A stretch of DNA of 64,000 nucleotides, from the NCBI GenBank assembly GCA_963170055.1, contig CAUJGJ010000444.1:8231618-8295617 (forward strand). Direction: 5' to 3'. The stretch is from Halisarca cf. caerulea. Its lineage: Eukaryota; Porifera; Demospongiae; Chondrillida; Halisarcidae. Below the pieces are notes generated by a model, which did not search any database, was not told the DNA's origin, and saw only the letters and a list, made by a program, of their open reading frames with translations. The stretch's first letter is position 1, and every line of letters starts with the position of its first letter. Positions 1 to 9,697 of this stretch are shown piece by piece. A program made the position numbers and the translations under genes.

Positions 1-2
1 GC

Positions 3-149
3 CATTATAATTCTTTTGTTGTTACTTCCCGTAACGTTTCCCAGTTTGTTGATGTACATGATTTAGACGACCACCATAGCTTATTGGCTCGTCGCTGTTA
101 CAATTTAGCTGACAACCGTTTGTATATCACTATGCCATATGTGTTTTAA
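3..149 (+). CDS. Possible 3' end of an unidentified protein-coding gene
   Basis: The third forward frame is open from the left edge to a TAA at 147-149, 48 codons. The translation has mixed, protein-like composition and ends in LYITMPYVF. An open frame of this length is weak evidence in AT-rich DNA. The lack of simple repeats and a balanced amino-acid mix make a real C-terminal exon plausible. I do not recognise the family. The 5' part lies outside the window. Confidence 0.3.
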   Translation, partial: HYNSFVVTSRNVSQFVDVHDLDDHHSLLARRCYNLADNRLYITMPYVF

Positions 150-330
150 TTCCTTGTGACTGCATGTTTACTGCATGTGTATGTCATTTTTTGTTACAAG
201 TCCTGTGCAATTTGCATTAATAGGATTGTGTACTTTTGTTTTGCCAATTTAATTTGTAAATGACCAAATTATTTGAGTTTGCTAATTATATATAATATTA
301 CTTTCAGTATGTATTGTATATTCATGCATA

Positions 331-450
331 GTCAGATGTATTGCATATTCAGCAATGTATTGCATAAAGAAAATATAGTATATATATATATATATATATA
401 TAGTCAGATGTATTGCATATTCAGCAATGTATTGCATAAAGAAAATATAG

Positions 451-518
<68 letters not shown>

Positions 519-542
519 AATACATAATATAATATCTATATA

Positions 543-603
<61 letters not shown>
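331..603. repeat. 72-bp tandem duplication plus TA and TG microsatellites
   Basis: A unit starting GTCAGATGTATTGCATATTC at 331 recurs at 403, a 72-bp period that includes a TA run. It is followed by (TA)n to about 515 and (TG)n from about 546 to 602. Reading frames here (Tyr-Ile or Thr-His runs) are products of the dinucleotides. Confidence 0.9.
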
Positions 604-604
<1 letters not shown>

Positions 605-883
605 TTTGTTCTGAAATAAATTTGAAATAACTGCATATCAGTCATATTAATGCATTTTATTTAGTTCTATGTACCACCCAAAGTCAATTCAACTTTGTAA
701 GTGTCATATTTACCAAATGATATTTCAATATAACTTAGCATTATGTTTAAAATAATTTATGTACTGTTATTTTTCCTTAGAGTTGTTAATTTAACTCCTT
801 ACTTGTTATTTTACTTAACTTTAAGTTGTAATAACAGTTATGTTAATTAGTAACTTCTACCAAGTATGGCAGATTCAACTACT

Positions 884-1689
884 CATTTTTTACAGTGTAA
901 AATTCGTAGACTCTGTAATGGAGAAAGACGACGAGACATCCTTGGCGGACTTGAAGTCTCAGCTCCAAAAGGAAGGAACGTCGGTGTCGACAAGCACTGT
1001 TCACCGCTGGCGGCAAGACCTCGGGTGGACTTCTAAATACCAAATATTGTCAAATGATTCCAGAGGCGAACGTCGAGAAGCGCTTGGCATGGGCACAGAA
1101 GAATGTGGACGACATTAATTTGGACAGCCTCATCTTTACAGACGAGACAACTGTGCAGCTTGAAAACCACCGTTGCACGACTTGCTACAAGCGAGGCCAA
1201 AAGCCACGGTACAAACCACATCCAAAGCACCCTATCAAAGTGCATGTTTGGGCCGGGATCAGTGGAAGAGGAAGAACGGCAGTTTGCATATTTGAAGGGA
1301 AAATGAATGCCCCACTGTTTACAAAAATCCTGAACGAGACACTGGTTCCTTTTATCCGTGATGTCTACCCGGATGGATGTTGCCTAGTTCAAAACAATGA
1401 CCCAAAGCATTGTTCCAGAATGGCTCAAGAGTTTTATGAGGAAAACAATGTAAACTGGTGGAGAACGCCTGCCGAGTCTTCAGATCTGAACCCAATAGAA
1501 AACATGTGGCATGAGCTAAAAGAACACATCCGTAGAATAGTAAAGCCATGGACAAAGCAACAGTTAATCCAAGGAATTGTTGACTTCTGGGACAGAGTTG
1601 ATGTTGAAAAGTGCCGCAAATATATCAATCATTTGAGAAAAGTGATTCTGGCCGTCATTGAGTGTCAAGGCAATGCTACAGGGTATTGA
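884..1689 (+). pseudogene. Decayed Tc1-type transposase
   Basis: The first part (about 884-1050) encodes a Tc1-type helix-turn-helix ending STSTVHRWRQDLGW. After a frame change near 1045-1054 the DDE domain runs to a TGA at 1687-1689. Family signatures are IFTDET (first Asp), QNNDPKH, and SSDLNPIENMWHELKEH (final Glu). In DD34E Tc1 enzymes the second catalytic Asp is the first D of QDNDPKH; here that codon is AAC (Asn), so the triad is broken. The first helix-turn-helix of the paired DNA-binding domain is missing upstream. No terminal inverted repeats were found. The sequence at 884-900, just before the conserved part, matches the end of a repeat near 7460-7476, so the 5' part may have been replaced. 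Confidence 0.85.
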
Positions 1690-1986
1690 GTTTAGAACAG
1701 TATGCATATGTAGTACCTCTTTACACCATTAAAACAATGCTGTATTTGGAATTTTTTGTTTTTCTGTTACATTGTGTACCTACCTATAATAATATTATTA
1801 GTATGTATCTGTACATATATGTACATGTATATACGTATATTGGAGAGAACAAGTCATAGTCATGCAGTTCAACAAATTCACTGACCATATGGTATATATA
1901 CAATAATGTACAAATATAAACAAAAATACACTAATAATGTACGTAATATTACTCTCACACACTGACTGAGTACATTTCTGCATTAG
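1690..1986. other. Non-coding spacer
   Basis: AT-rich stretch between the Tc1 remnant and the 3' end of the minus-strand zinc-finger/BEN-like gene. No gene, terminal repeat or RNA gene seen. Confidence 0.5.
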
Positions 1987-4157
1987 TTAGGGGTTCTTTC
2001 TACGAAGGCATTTGCACATCTGTCCAATAGATTCCTGTGCGCCAATCCACTTCTGCTCAAAGGCCTCTGGTTTGGTCCAATAATCAGGAAAGTTATAGAA
2101 AAGGGTCATCTTTAGTGCTGTCAAAACTTTGTGAGGAAGGGCCGGACATCCACCACGCCCTCTTGTTGTGCATTGTTTAAGTACATTGTCTCCAAAGAAC
2201 ACTTCCTTGGCCAACCTTACAGCAAATGCACCAAACTGACTGTCAATCAGCAAGTGTGAATACTTTTGTAATGCAGCATCAACAGAGATTAGTTGTGATT
2301 GACATATGTCACTTTCAGGGATTTTAGGACCCTTCGGTGGTGGAATGCTTGCAATACGATATGAATAATTGTTTGCCAAAGTGCCTTGAATGAATGATTG
2401 TGCGCCTTCTTGTGCTAATACTGGAGTGACTGACGGTATCGTCCGAGTTGCTGGACTGGATGATTGTGTCATCTGAGGTGCTGGAGTGGCTGATTGTGTC
2501 ATCCGAGGTGCTGGAGTGGCTGATTGTGTCATCCGAGGTGCTGGAGTGGCTGATTGTGTCATCTGAGGTGCTGGAGTGAATGGTCTTGTCTTAAGATTGC
2601 TTTCACACTTTCTGATTCTAGCAGATAAATCCTCTTGCTCTCTTGACATCTTAGTATATAGTTCAATCAGCTTGTTTTGCCCAGTTTGTAAGTTCTCCAA
2701 CAAAGCCATCACTCCTTGTCTATCTTGTCCAACTGCCTTCCCAGCCTGAACTTCATCATCAAAATTATGGTCATACCAGACATCGTCGACCAGGAAATGA
2801 TCACTCCAAGTATCTGACTGAAAGTCACTTTCTTTAGGTCGAGGCTTCTCTGATGGTAGGTGGTCTTCAGTAGTACATCCTGAAGTGCTGTCTTCCGAAG
2901 GGGGGCGTTCGGTAGTACATCCTGAAGTGCTGTCTTCCGATGGGGGGCGCTCGGTAGTACATCCTGAAGTGCTGTCTTCCGATGGGGGGCGCTCGGTAGT
3001 ACATCCTGAAGTGCTGTCTTCCGATGGGGGGCGCTCGGTAGTACATCCTGAAGTGCTGTCTTCCGATGGGGGGCGCTCGGTAGTACATCCTGAAGTGCTG
3101 TCTTCCAAAGGGCGGCGTTCATTTGCGAGTGGTTGCTGACCACCATGACAGGACACCAACAAAATTTGCCCAGTTGGCTCTATGGACCTAATTTTCTTTT
3201 CTTTACTTTGGCTGGATTTATTGCCCTCCTGCTTCCTCTTGGCTCTGGTGCCCTTTTAAATAAAGAAGTCTTTGGGGTAGAATGACTATTGTTGTGTCCC
3301 GACAGGTTTACTTCAGCCAATGGTTGTCTGTCCTGTGGTGGAGGCTCAGGAAGTTCCTATTCTCCTTGTAAAAAGTCAGTTTCCAGTTTAGTCATTTCTG
3401 CTTTAGTACCTGCAGGCAACATGTAACATGCATTAAACTTTATGATAAAGCACAAAAACACAAGTTACTGTAGTCTAGTCTTTGGAGTATCTGTTATAAC
3501 TAACACAATATTCAACCTCCACCACTATCATACATAGACCACACACAACACCAAAGAACACGGATTAAACCACAGATGCATCAACAACTAATAGCGTGAA
3601 GTATCTACATATTCCAGATCCACAGAAAATCTTAGCACTGACAACCAGCTTCAACTAACCAATTCCAGCAATAACTCCGGTGTAGACCTTGCCAATAGCA
3701 TCTTGATCTCTGCTGTGGGTAACATATTCCACAGAATGATATTCTACTGTAGTTTCTTCTCCATTGATGCTGTGAGCATCGTTGCTTTCACTTCCTTCAT
3801 TGATTTATTAACTGTGAAAATGTACCATTGACAAACATATAGGGAGTCAATCCATGCCCATGTGATTGGAAATTCCTAAAGTACTGGTCCATTTCACCTT
3901 GTATTTAGATTATTGGTATGCCCGTTCGGATATGTTAACTCACCATTAGTTTCTTTACCCTGTAGTTTCAACAGATTATGAAGGGAGTACACATGATTCC
4001 TGAAGGTATGGAAATTTTTGAATGTCCTTTGACACCCTTCAAGATTACACTGAAATGGCCTCTTCTCTGTTAGATGATCCTGTCTCATGTGGACAAGTAA
4101 GCCTGTTATATTGCCATGAAGAATTCTTGAACAAAGAGGACATCCCAAGGAAGACAT
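1987..4157 (-). CDS. C2H2 zinc-finger and BEN-domain-like protein, four exons, one in-frame TAG
   Basis: Proposed exons on the minus strand: 4157-3959, 3794-3660, 3409-3312 and 3252-1987; all junctions are GT-AG and keep phase, totalling 566 codons. Exon 1 starts MSSLGCPLC and has two C2H2 fingers (CPLC...HMRQDH and CNLEGC...HVYSLH). Exon 4 has a Lys/Arg-rich stretch, a 14-residue Thr/Ser/Pro repeat, an acidic segment, a short coiled-coil-like region, a 10-residue TPAPQMTQSA-type repeat, and a C-terminal BEN-like domain (key words VFFGDNVLKQCTTRGRG and CPALPHKVLTALKMTLFYNF). BEN domains bind DNA or chromatin, so a nuclear regulator is inferred. The 59-bp last intron is inferred from frame. 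Exon 3 contains TAG at 3359-3357, probably a mutated CAG; either the gene is dead, the allele is null, or the exon 3 model is wrong. Confidence 0.6.
2431..2580 (-). repeat. 30-bp in-frame coding repeat
   Basis: Five consecutive 30-bp units, the first degenerate, encode a 10-residue Pro/Thr/Gln motif in exon 4 of the zinc-finger/BEN-like gene. Units begin TGATTGTGTCATC at 2461, 2491, 2521 and 2551. Confidence 0.9.
2872..3123 (-). repeat. 42-bp coding minisatellite (six units)
   Basis: Units beginning AGTACATCCTGAAGTGCTGT start at 2872, 2914, 2956, 2998, 3040 and 3082. Each encodes 14 residues of the type STSGCTTERPPSED. Inner units are nearly identical, as expected of a length-variable VNTR. 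Because 42 is a multiple of three, length change keeps frame. Confidence 0.95.
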
Positions 4158-4411
4158 GACTGAGTTCCATTTACTTATAATTATTCTGATTCGCTTGTAC
4201 GTCACACTCATTTCCTGTTGTAATTTTATTGGATAATTATTATTCAAACTCGCCCAATGATCACGTGTGTAGCGCATTCCAATGCTTGGTTTCCAGTTGT
4301 CTAGAGGGTCTATGGTGTGAAGTTGGAAATCTGATACAAAGGAGGTTGCAGAGTGTTGGTTTGTTCCTACCCAGTGTTGACAACGTACAATATCGAGTGC
4401 CTGTTCTTGTA
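4158..4411. promoter_or_regulatory. Putative bidirectional promoter between divergent genes
   Basis: Only 254 bp separate the proposed start codons of the zinc-finger/BEN-like gene (minus) and the SAM-domain gene (plus), so one shared promoter is likely. No TATA box or known factor site could be assigned. In-frame ATGs further upstream exist on both strands (minus 4211), so the true interval may be shorter. Confidence 0.35.
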
Positions 4412-7121
4412 ATGGATGTGAGAAGTCTTGATGCAGAGGGTCTATTTGCTCGCGTGAGTAGGGAAATTGGAGAGCAGCAAGCCACTATTCTCAGGGAGAA
4501 CGGGATAACCAGGAAGGGATTGCTCGAACTAAAGGATGAAGAGGCCAAAGAACTCTTTCCTACGCTTGGGGACCGTTTATCTCTTCGGGCATTCAAAACA
4601 TCATCCAAGTCTCTGACAGTGAGCTGGTATTTTTCTGTGTTGTAGTGCAGCATAAATTGAGGCAATTTATCTCACTGAGGTGATTTGGGACAGAACCTTT
4701 ACTACTCCTATGGTTGGTGCTGTAGTATCTATGGTTAAGCTGTCTAAACATCGCTGACAATAAATATTGTGTGTAAGGTAAGGTAAAAGCACGTAATTTC
4801 GGGAATGTCTTATAACTTTTCGTACATGAACTGAATAGCCGAAGGAGATTAGGGGAAAGGTTATTGCCATATTCCACATCGATATTCTAGTCCCTTTTAC
4901 CCCGATCAGTCTACTGACTGAAAAGTATAGGAACGTTTCCGAAATTATAAGCTTCCCGAAATTACCTGCTTTTACCTTACATCTTGGACCCTCTAAACTA
5001 CGTACAATGAGGTAACTTTTAACGGGGCCTGTATCTTTTGCTAGGGTTAAGCTGCTCAGCCATACTTGCTACTTTCATATGCCAAATTACCATGTTTATC
5101 CCAGTAGTGTGCTCTTGTTCTGTGTATGCACACACTAATTCTAACCTTATCATGTACTTCGGCTATTTCTTGCTATTTTATTGCATTTGCTGGGATTCTG
5201 TCTGTTGTAGACATTAACATTAGGATTAATGATTCTAAGGCCAAGTGGATGTGGGAAGCCAATAACAATTATCTGGTATGTGCCTATCCCCCTGCATCAG
5301 ACTCCTGCTGCATCCCCTGTACCACTACGATTTGGAACTGTTGCACTTTCGAATACCACCAGCCGCAGTGAAAACTGGATTCACGATTTTCAAATACCCC
5401 AACCATGTACATTTTCTACGCCAACTATGAAGTTTCTGTTGGTTGACGAGCAAGGGGTGCTCACAAAGGCAATGAGGATTGAAATTATTACGGTGCTGAC
5501 CACACAGGTTATGCTGCACACCCGCTATCCAACATCAACTGAATACACTACAGTTTGTCGTATGTTGATTGAAAAATACCCTCACTTAAGTGATATCATT
5601 GGCAATGGCTATGTAAGTTTCTATTTGAGGTGTATGTAAAACTATGCTTTAATAATATTATTGTTATATGCATACGCTGTATTTTATAGGGGTCTTGGAA
5701 GGAACAACTGAGGCAGCGGTTTAAGAACAAGAGGAGGGGAAGTAAATGGTCAGTCAGAAGAGAAAAGGAGCTGAATGAGCCCACCTTGGCTGAAGAATCT
5801 GAAGAAGATGGCTCTTTTATTCATAAAGCAAGAAGAAGAAAATCTATAGGCAATGACGGTGACATTGATGAGGTTCTTCATGATGACACTGCACTGATTA
5901 AATCACTCTCTGCTGAGCTTATGAAGGACAAGCCAGCAAAATCCAAGGTGAAGAGAATGATGAAAGCTTTATATGCCACAAGACAGAAGTGGATAGAGAC
6001 AGAGACACCCCTTGTTTCAGACATTTTTAAAAAGTATCCTCCACTGGAGAATGCAAAGCATGTGAGTTGCTTTTTCTGTATATGTAACACAGTACATGGA
6101 TTGACAGTATGGATTCATTCGTATACATGTTTTCCCTTTGGCATGTATATATACTTACTGTTGAATATTACCTATCTCCAGTTGTCTTATATGCATCTAT
6201 ACAGAGGTGTTATCACGGGTTCGTTCATACTCCTATATAGGTTTAGTGAACTTACTCCTGACTAGTACATCATGCTCTGTCCTACCTTCCTGCATGCATG
6301 TATGACATATTTCCATAAAAATAATAGTACATATACATTATATGTATACATATGTATGTATATGCCAATTCACATGCTGACAGTGTGATGTTACTTTCTA
6401 ATACATAAAGCTTGGAAAAGAGTTTACAATGAAAATTGATGCGGATGTGGTTGTTGAAGCTGTTGAGACGGCTCTCTGGAACTGGGCTGAAAAATTGGAG
6501 CACCATCACCTAAGACAGAGAAAGGAGGTGAATTCAAAGCTGAAGACCACGGAAGATAGATGTAAGTAAATGTTTGGACATTGCATGTGTGAATAGCACA
6601 CATAATGATTGCTGAATATTTCTTAGGTGAAAGGTTTTTGTACATTGAAGAATTTTTGGAGCGTTTGCTCACACCGAAAGCCAAGGCAGTGTTTTTGTTG
6701 AAAGTGCTGGTTAGTTCTGGGCATTTTGTTATACGTATTTATAAATATATTATGTATAATAATTCCGTTTTATATTCACAAATTAAAATCACCTTTTATG
6801 CAATAATTTACTGCCAATTTTAATTTTGTTATACAGGATGATGAGCCAGTTCAGGATGTCGTGTGGAGGAAACGACAGAATGAGCCTTTTCTCTGCTTTA
6901 CTGAACCAACAGTAGAGCGCCAGATTTATTATTGTGAGCTGGACCCAACTGTGGCACTTGTTAATCTGTTGGCTTCTTATTATTCCTTTAATATTTGTTA
7001 TCCACCCTCATTGTTTCCTTTGTACCATTTTATTGAACATTACGTTTTTAAATTGCCCACGTCTTGTGTGGTCCCATCTGTTGTCACTCGTATAGTTTCA
7101 TCTGTGAAAAGATTATTGTAA
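4412..7121 (+). CDS. SAM-domain protein resembling SAMD3-like proteins, six exons
   Basis: Exons 4412-4618, 5211-5612, 5690-6061, 6411-6561, 6627-6709 and 6837-7121 have GT-AG introns and join in phase to 1500 nt (499 aa, TAA at 7119-7121). Residues about 10-62 look like a sterile alpha motif (IGEQQATILRENGITRKGLL then ELFPTLGDRLSLRAF). Exon 2 carries YPTSTEYTTVCRMLIEKYP, followed in exon 3 by GSWKEQLRQRFKNKRR, an arrangement I recall from SAMD3-like uncharacterised proteins of fish and invertebrates. Exons 4-6 give helical segments and a conserved-looking end (FLCFTEPTVERQIYYCELDP). No catalytic motif is visible; a protein-interaction or nucleic-acid-associated role is only a guess. The start at 4412 is the first ATG in the conserved frame; an upstream start at 4229 is possible but its extension looks non-conserved. 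A small MITE sits in intron 1. Confidence 0.75.
4774..4982. mobile_element. Small MITE in intron 1 of the SAM-domain gene
   Basis: About 205 bp bounded by inverted repeats: left TAAGGTAAAAGCACGTAATT near 4775, right the complement of TAAGGTAAAAGCAGGTAATT ending near 4981, both continuing into TCGGGAA. No coding content. Superfamily not assigned. Confidence 0.75.
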
Positions 7122-7261
7122 TTTTCTTGCCATTATTATTCTTTTATTATTTGTACATGAATTTGTTATATAGCTCTGGAAATCTGATGTCAATGCCATA
7201 GTTATGATGAGCTGCATGCTTAATTGAAACCTCCATTATAATAATATCATTATAATAATAA

Positions 7262-7476
7262 ATTAGGAGGTTAATTATATAACATCCAATGGGTGTTCCT
7301 ATATAACTCTTCTAGGGGTGTTTTTGTAACACCCAAACAAGGGTGCTATGGTAGCATCTCCTGAATGGGGTGTCAATCAGACACCTTGTTAACACCCTTA
7401 AGGGTGTAGATGGTAAACATTAATCCCAACACCCCTAAGGGTGTTACTGTAACACCCGATTTTTTACAGTGTATAT
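7262..7476. repeat. Palindromic GGGTGTTA / TAACACCC repeat cluster
   Basis: About eight copies of TAACACCC or its complement occur in both orientations, including TAACACCCTTAAGGGTGT. The segment ends ATTTTTTACAGTGTA, a 15-bp string also found at about 884-899 beside the Tc1 remnant. Probably a MITE or part of one; ends not defined. Confidence 0.5.
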
Positions 7477-7544
7477 ATTATGGCATTAGCATGGGAAAGT
7501 TGCTTGGTACGTAGCTTGAAGTGAATACAAAATCAGTGCTTATT

Positions 7545-7615
7545 ATCAGAGGTACTTACTATCAGGGTTGGTTTATGTACATGAGGTATACATAGGGACA
7601 GAATGAGGAGTACTT
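7545..7615 (-). repeat. Single inverted copy of the ~80-bp unit found at 41.6 kb
   Basis: The complement of this stretch reads like the unit tandemly repeated at 41569-41810 (ATACCTCATGTACATAAACC, then CTGATAGTAAGTAC). Confidence 0.75.
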
Positions 7616-7854
7616 TGCATGAAATAACAAGAATGTTAAAAGCCCAGGTAGAGAAAATTTAGCTACTGTCCGTAGCAACCCTTCAAAGTAGAATGTATTG
7701 TAACAGTGGGAACAAAGTCACCTGACATAGGCGTGACTAAGATAGGAAGATGAAAAAAGTGTGTTTGGCAACCCCTTAATAAATTGGAAAACAGCACATG
7801 AACACAAAAATCTATATAAACCATCCACAGTGATGGCTTGTGTGTGATATGTGG

Positions 7855-8196
7855 TTAAGACCACTGTATTAGTGATGTAACAGCACAGTGATGTAATGTA
7901 CCATAGCAGGAAAAAGTGACAACACCGTTGTAATGGGTTTGAGGTTCAGCAACCATTGTTGTCATGGTTGTGAGATACCATAACCACTGTTGCCATGGGT
8001 ATGAGGTTTGATAACCATTATTACCATGGGTATGAGATGCATCAGCTACTGTTGCCATGAATATGAGGTGCCACAACCCCTGTTGCCATGGGTATGAGGT
8101 GCAACAAGCACAGTTGCCATGGATAAGAGGTTTGACATCATCAACAAATCTGATCAATATATCCAGTAATCTATTATTTAGTAACAATCTAAACAT
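7855..8196 (-). repeat. Degenerate ~31-bp minisatellite, inverted relative to 9475-9600
   Basis: Five to seven imperfect units built around GTTGCCATGGGTATGAGGTG. The complement of the right end (ATTGATCAGATTTGTTGATG) matches 9478 onward (ATTGATCAGATTTGTTGCTA), so the array has an inverted partner 1.3 kb away. Confidence 0.75.
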
Positions 8197-8699
8197 TTAT
8201 GTCTAATATGGAGATCATATCACAACCACAATCTTATGAATATAATTATCTCGCTAGCCTCCCATTGTCAAGACTTTTGAAATTGCAGGAGTTACAGCAT
8301 CTATGAACCACTACACAGGACATCCCATAGTGGTAGTAGTGGGTAGATGTGATTTAATTGCTTGTCCAATGATGTCTTCTGGAAACATGGTAGCCTTGGG
8401 GTTTGAAGCACTAACATAAGATATTTCATAACATTATGCTGTAACTCCATAATTTCATGATCACAATTTTTCTCATATTATAATAATATTATATAGAATA
8501 TTATTCGGTGAGAATAAATCAGGGAATAATTGGAGTATGATTAACAGCATCTAAAACATATAAACACACAAATGTGCACACACACAATATATTATAATAT
8601 TATATGGTTTATGCATAATAATAATATGCATAATAATATACAATTATTATGCACTTAATTGCAAAAATAAAGGTAAATTTAACACTATCATTAGTGCAA
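8197..8699. other. Non-coding AT-rich stretch
   Basis: TA-rich with short ATTAT runs. Nothing identifiable. Confidence 0.4.
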
Positions 8700-8908
8700 C
8701 AAGCGATTCGAGTTTAAAAATCTCGTGGGTCGCCTACGGCCCTGGAAACTCAAATTGCTTGGAAATTGTTGTTATTGACTAAAATAATACTTTGAAGAAC
8801 TCTTCTGGTCGAGAGGACTCTTCGCTGATAAAATCAGGAGCAAATAAATGAATTTTACTGAAATATAGCCGAAAGATTACGTACCGACTTCGCGTCCGCC
8901 ATGTTGTT

Positions 8909-8968
<60 letters not shown>

Positions 8969-9040
8969 GACATCGTTCCGGACGTTCTGGACACTTCTGG
9001 TGAAAGTGAAAACAATATAGGGCCACCTTCCGGCAGCCCA
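8700..9040. mobile_element. R1 hairpin-ended repeat, copy a, carrying a TA microsatellite
   Basis: Matches copies at 30007-30317 and 47234-49526. The 5' end forms a hairpin: CAAGCGATTCGAGTTT pairs with AAACTCAAATTGCTTG in this diverged copy (perfect in the 30-kb copy). The 3' end is a short hairpin around GGGCCACCTTCCGGCAGCCC. After GCCATGTTGTTGACATATAT comes a TA tract (about 8911-8968) at the same internal position as in the other copies. No ORF. Confidence 0.85.
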
Positions 9041-9214
9041 AAAAATTGCAACATTTATGCTTACTCATATATAATTATATATATAATAGTTTTACAATCA
9101 TGAAAATGCATGATTACACGTGTTTTAATAATTATGGTACATATTGTGCTAAATAATGCTATTTATGCCACATTATATATGATATAATAATAATATTAAA
9201 TATTATTATTATTA

Positions 9215-9352
9215 TTAATCTTCATATTCATCTTCTCCTTCTTCTTCCTCAGTACATGCTGATAGTTCAGTCATTGTAGACTCTTCCATCTTTCTTGGTA
9301 CATTCCACAGAGTTAAGTCCTTTGGGAATGGGTTCTGAAAGATGCTAAACAT
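9215..9352 (-). CDS. Possible terminal exon of an unidentified gene
   Basis: The minus strand has a pyrimidine-rich acceptor (CTCACCATACAG) followed by 46 in-frame codons to a TAA at 9217-9215. The translation begins MFSIFQNPFPKDLTLW and ends in an acidic tail (EEEGEDEYED). Composition and acidic C-terminus are protein-like. No neighbouring exon was found within the surrounding repeats, so it may be a relic. Confidence 0.3.
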   Translation of the reverse strand: MFSIFQNPFPKDLTLWNVPRKMEESTMTELSACTEEEEGEDEYED

Positions 9353-9474
9353 CTGTATGGTGAGGTAAAATATTAACTAATGTATAGTGGAAGTGAAGCA
9401 TAACAATAATCGAGTTAGCAATCTGGTACTTACAACTACTCAAATACTATTTATGCATTGTTTATTGAATTTCG

Positions 9475-9600
9475 TCATATTGATCAGATTTGTTGCTAAT
9501 GTTGAACCTGATATCCATGGCAACAGTGGTTTTTGCACCTCCTACCCATGGCAACAGTGGTTATCACACTTCAGATCCATGACACAGTGGTCAGCAATAC
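9475..9600 (+). repeat. Inverted partner of the 7.9-8.2 kb minisatellite
   Basis: Units containing ATCCATGGCAACAGTGG repeat about three times. The flanking sequence ATTGATCAGATTTGTTGCTA is the complement of the right edge of the 7855-8196 array. Confidence 0.75.
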
Positions 9601-9697
9601 TTCATTAGCCATTGATTTCTTGCTTTCTGCAACTTGAGCTGTACACAACCAGTAATTCTTAGTTTGTATGTACCTGAAAATGACAAAATGTATAATA

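Noticed and set aside
2867..3146. Repetitive frames on both strands over the 42-bp array (RTALQDVLPSAPHRK-type and others)
   Set aside because: Shadows of the coding minisatellite in the BEN-like gene; only the main minus frame extends into conserved sequence.
3253..3311. Frameshift between exons 3 and 4 of the zinc-finger/BEN-like gene
   Set aside because: A 59-bp intron with GTAAAC donor and TTTAAAAG acceptor joins the frames in phase, which is simpler than an indel, though unproven.
7855..8196. CRISPR-like array of ~31-bp units
   Set aside because: Units are degenerate and contiguous without unique spacers of constant length, and the context is eukaryotic.
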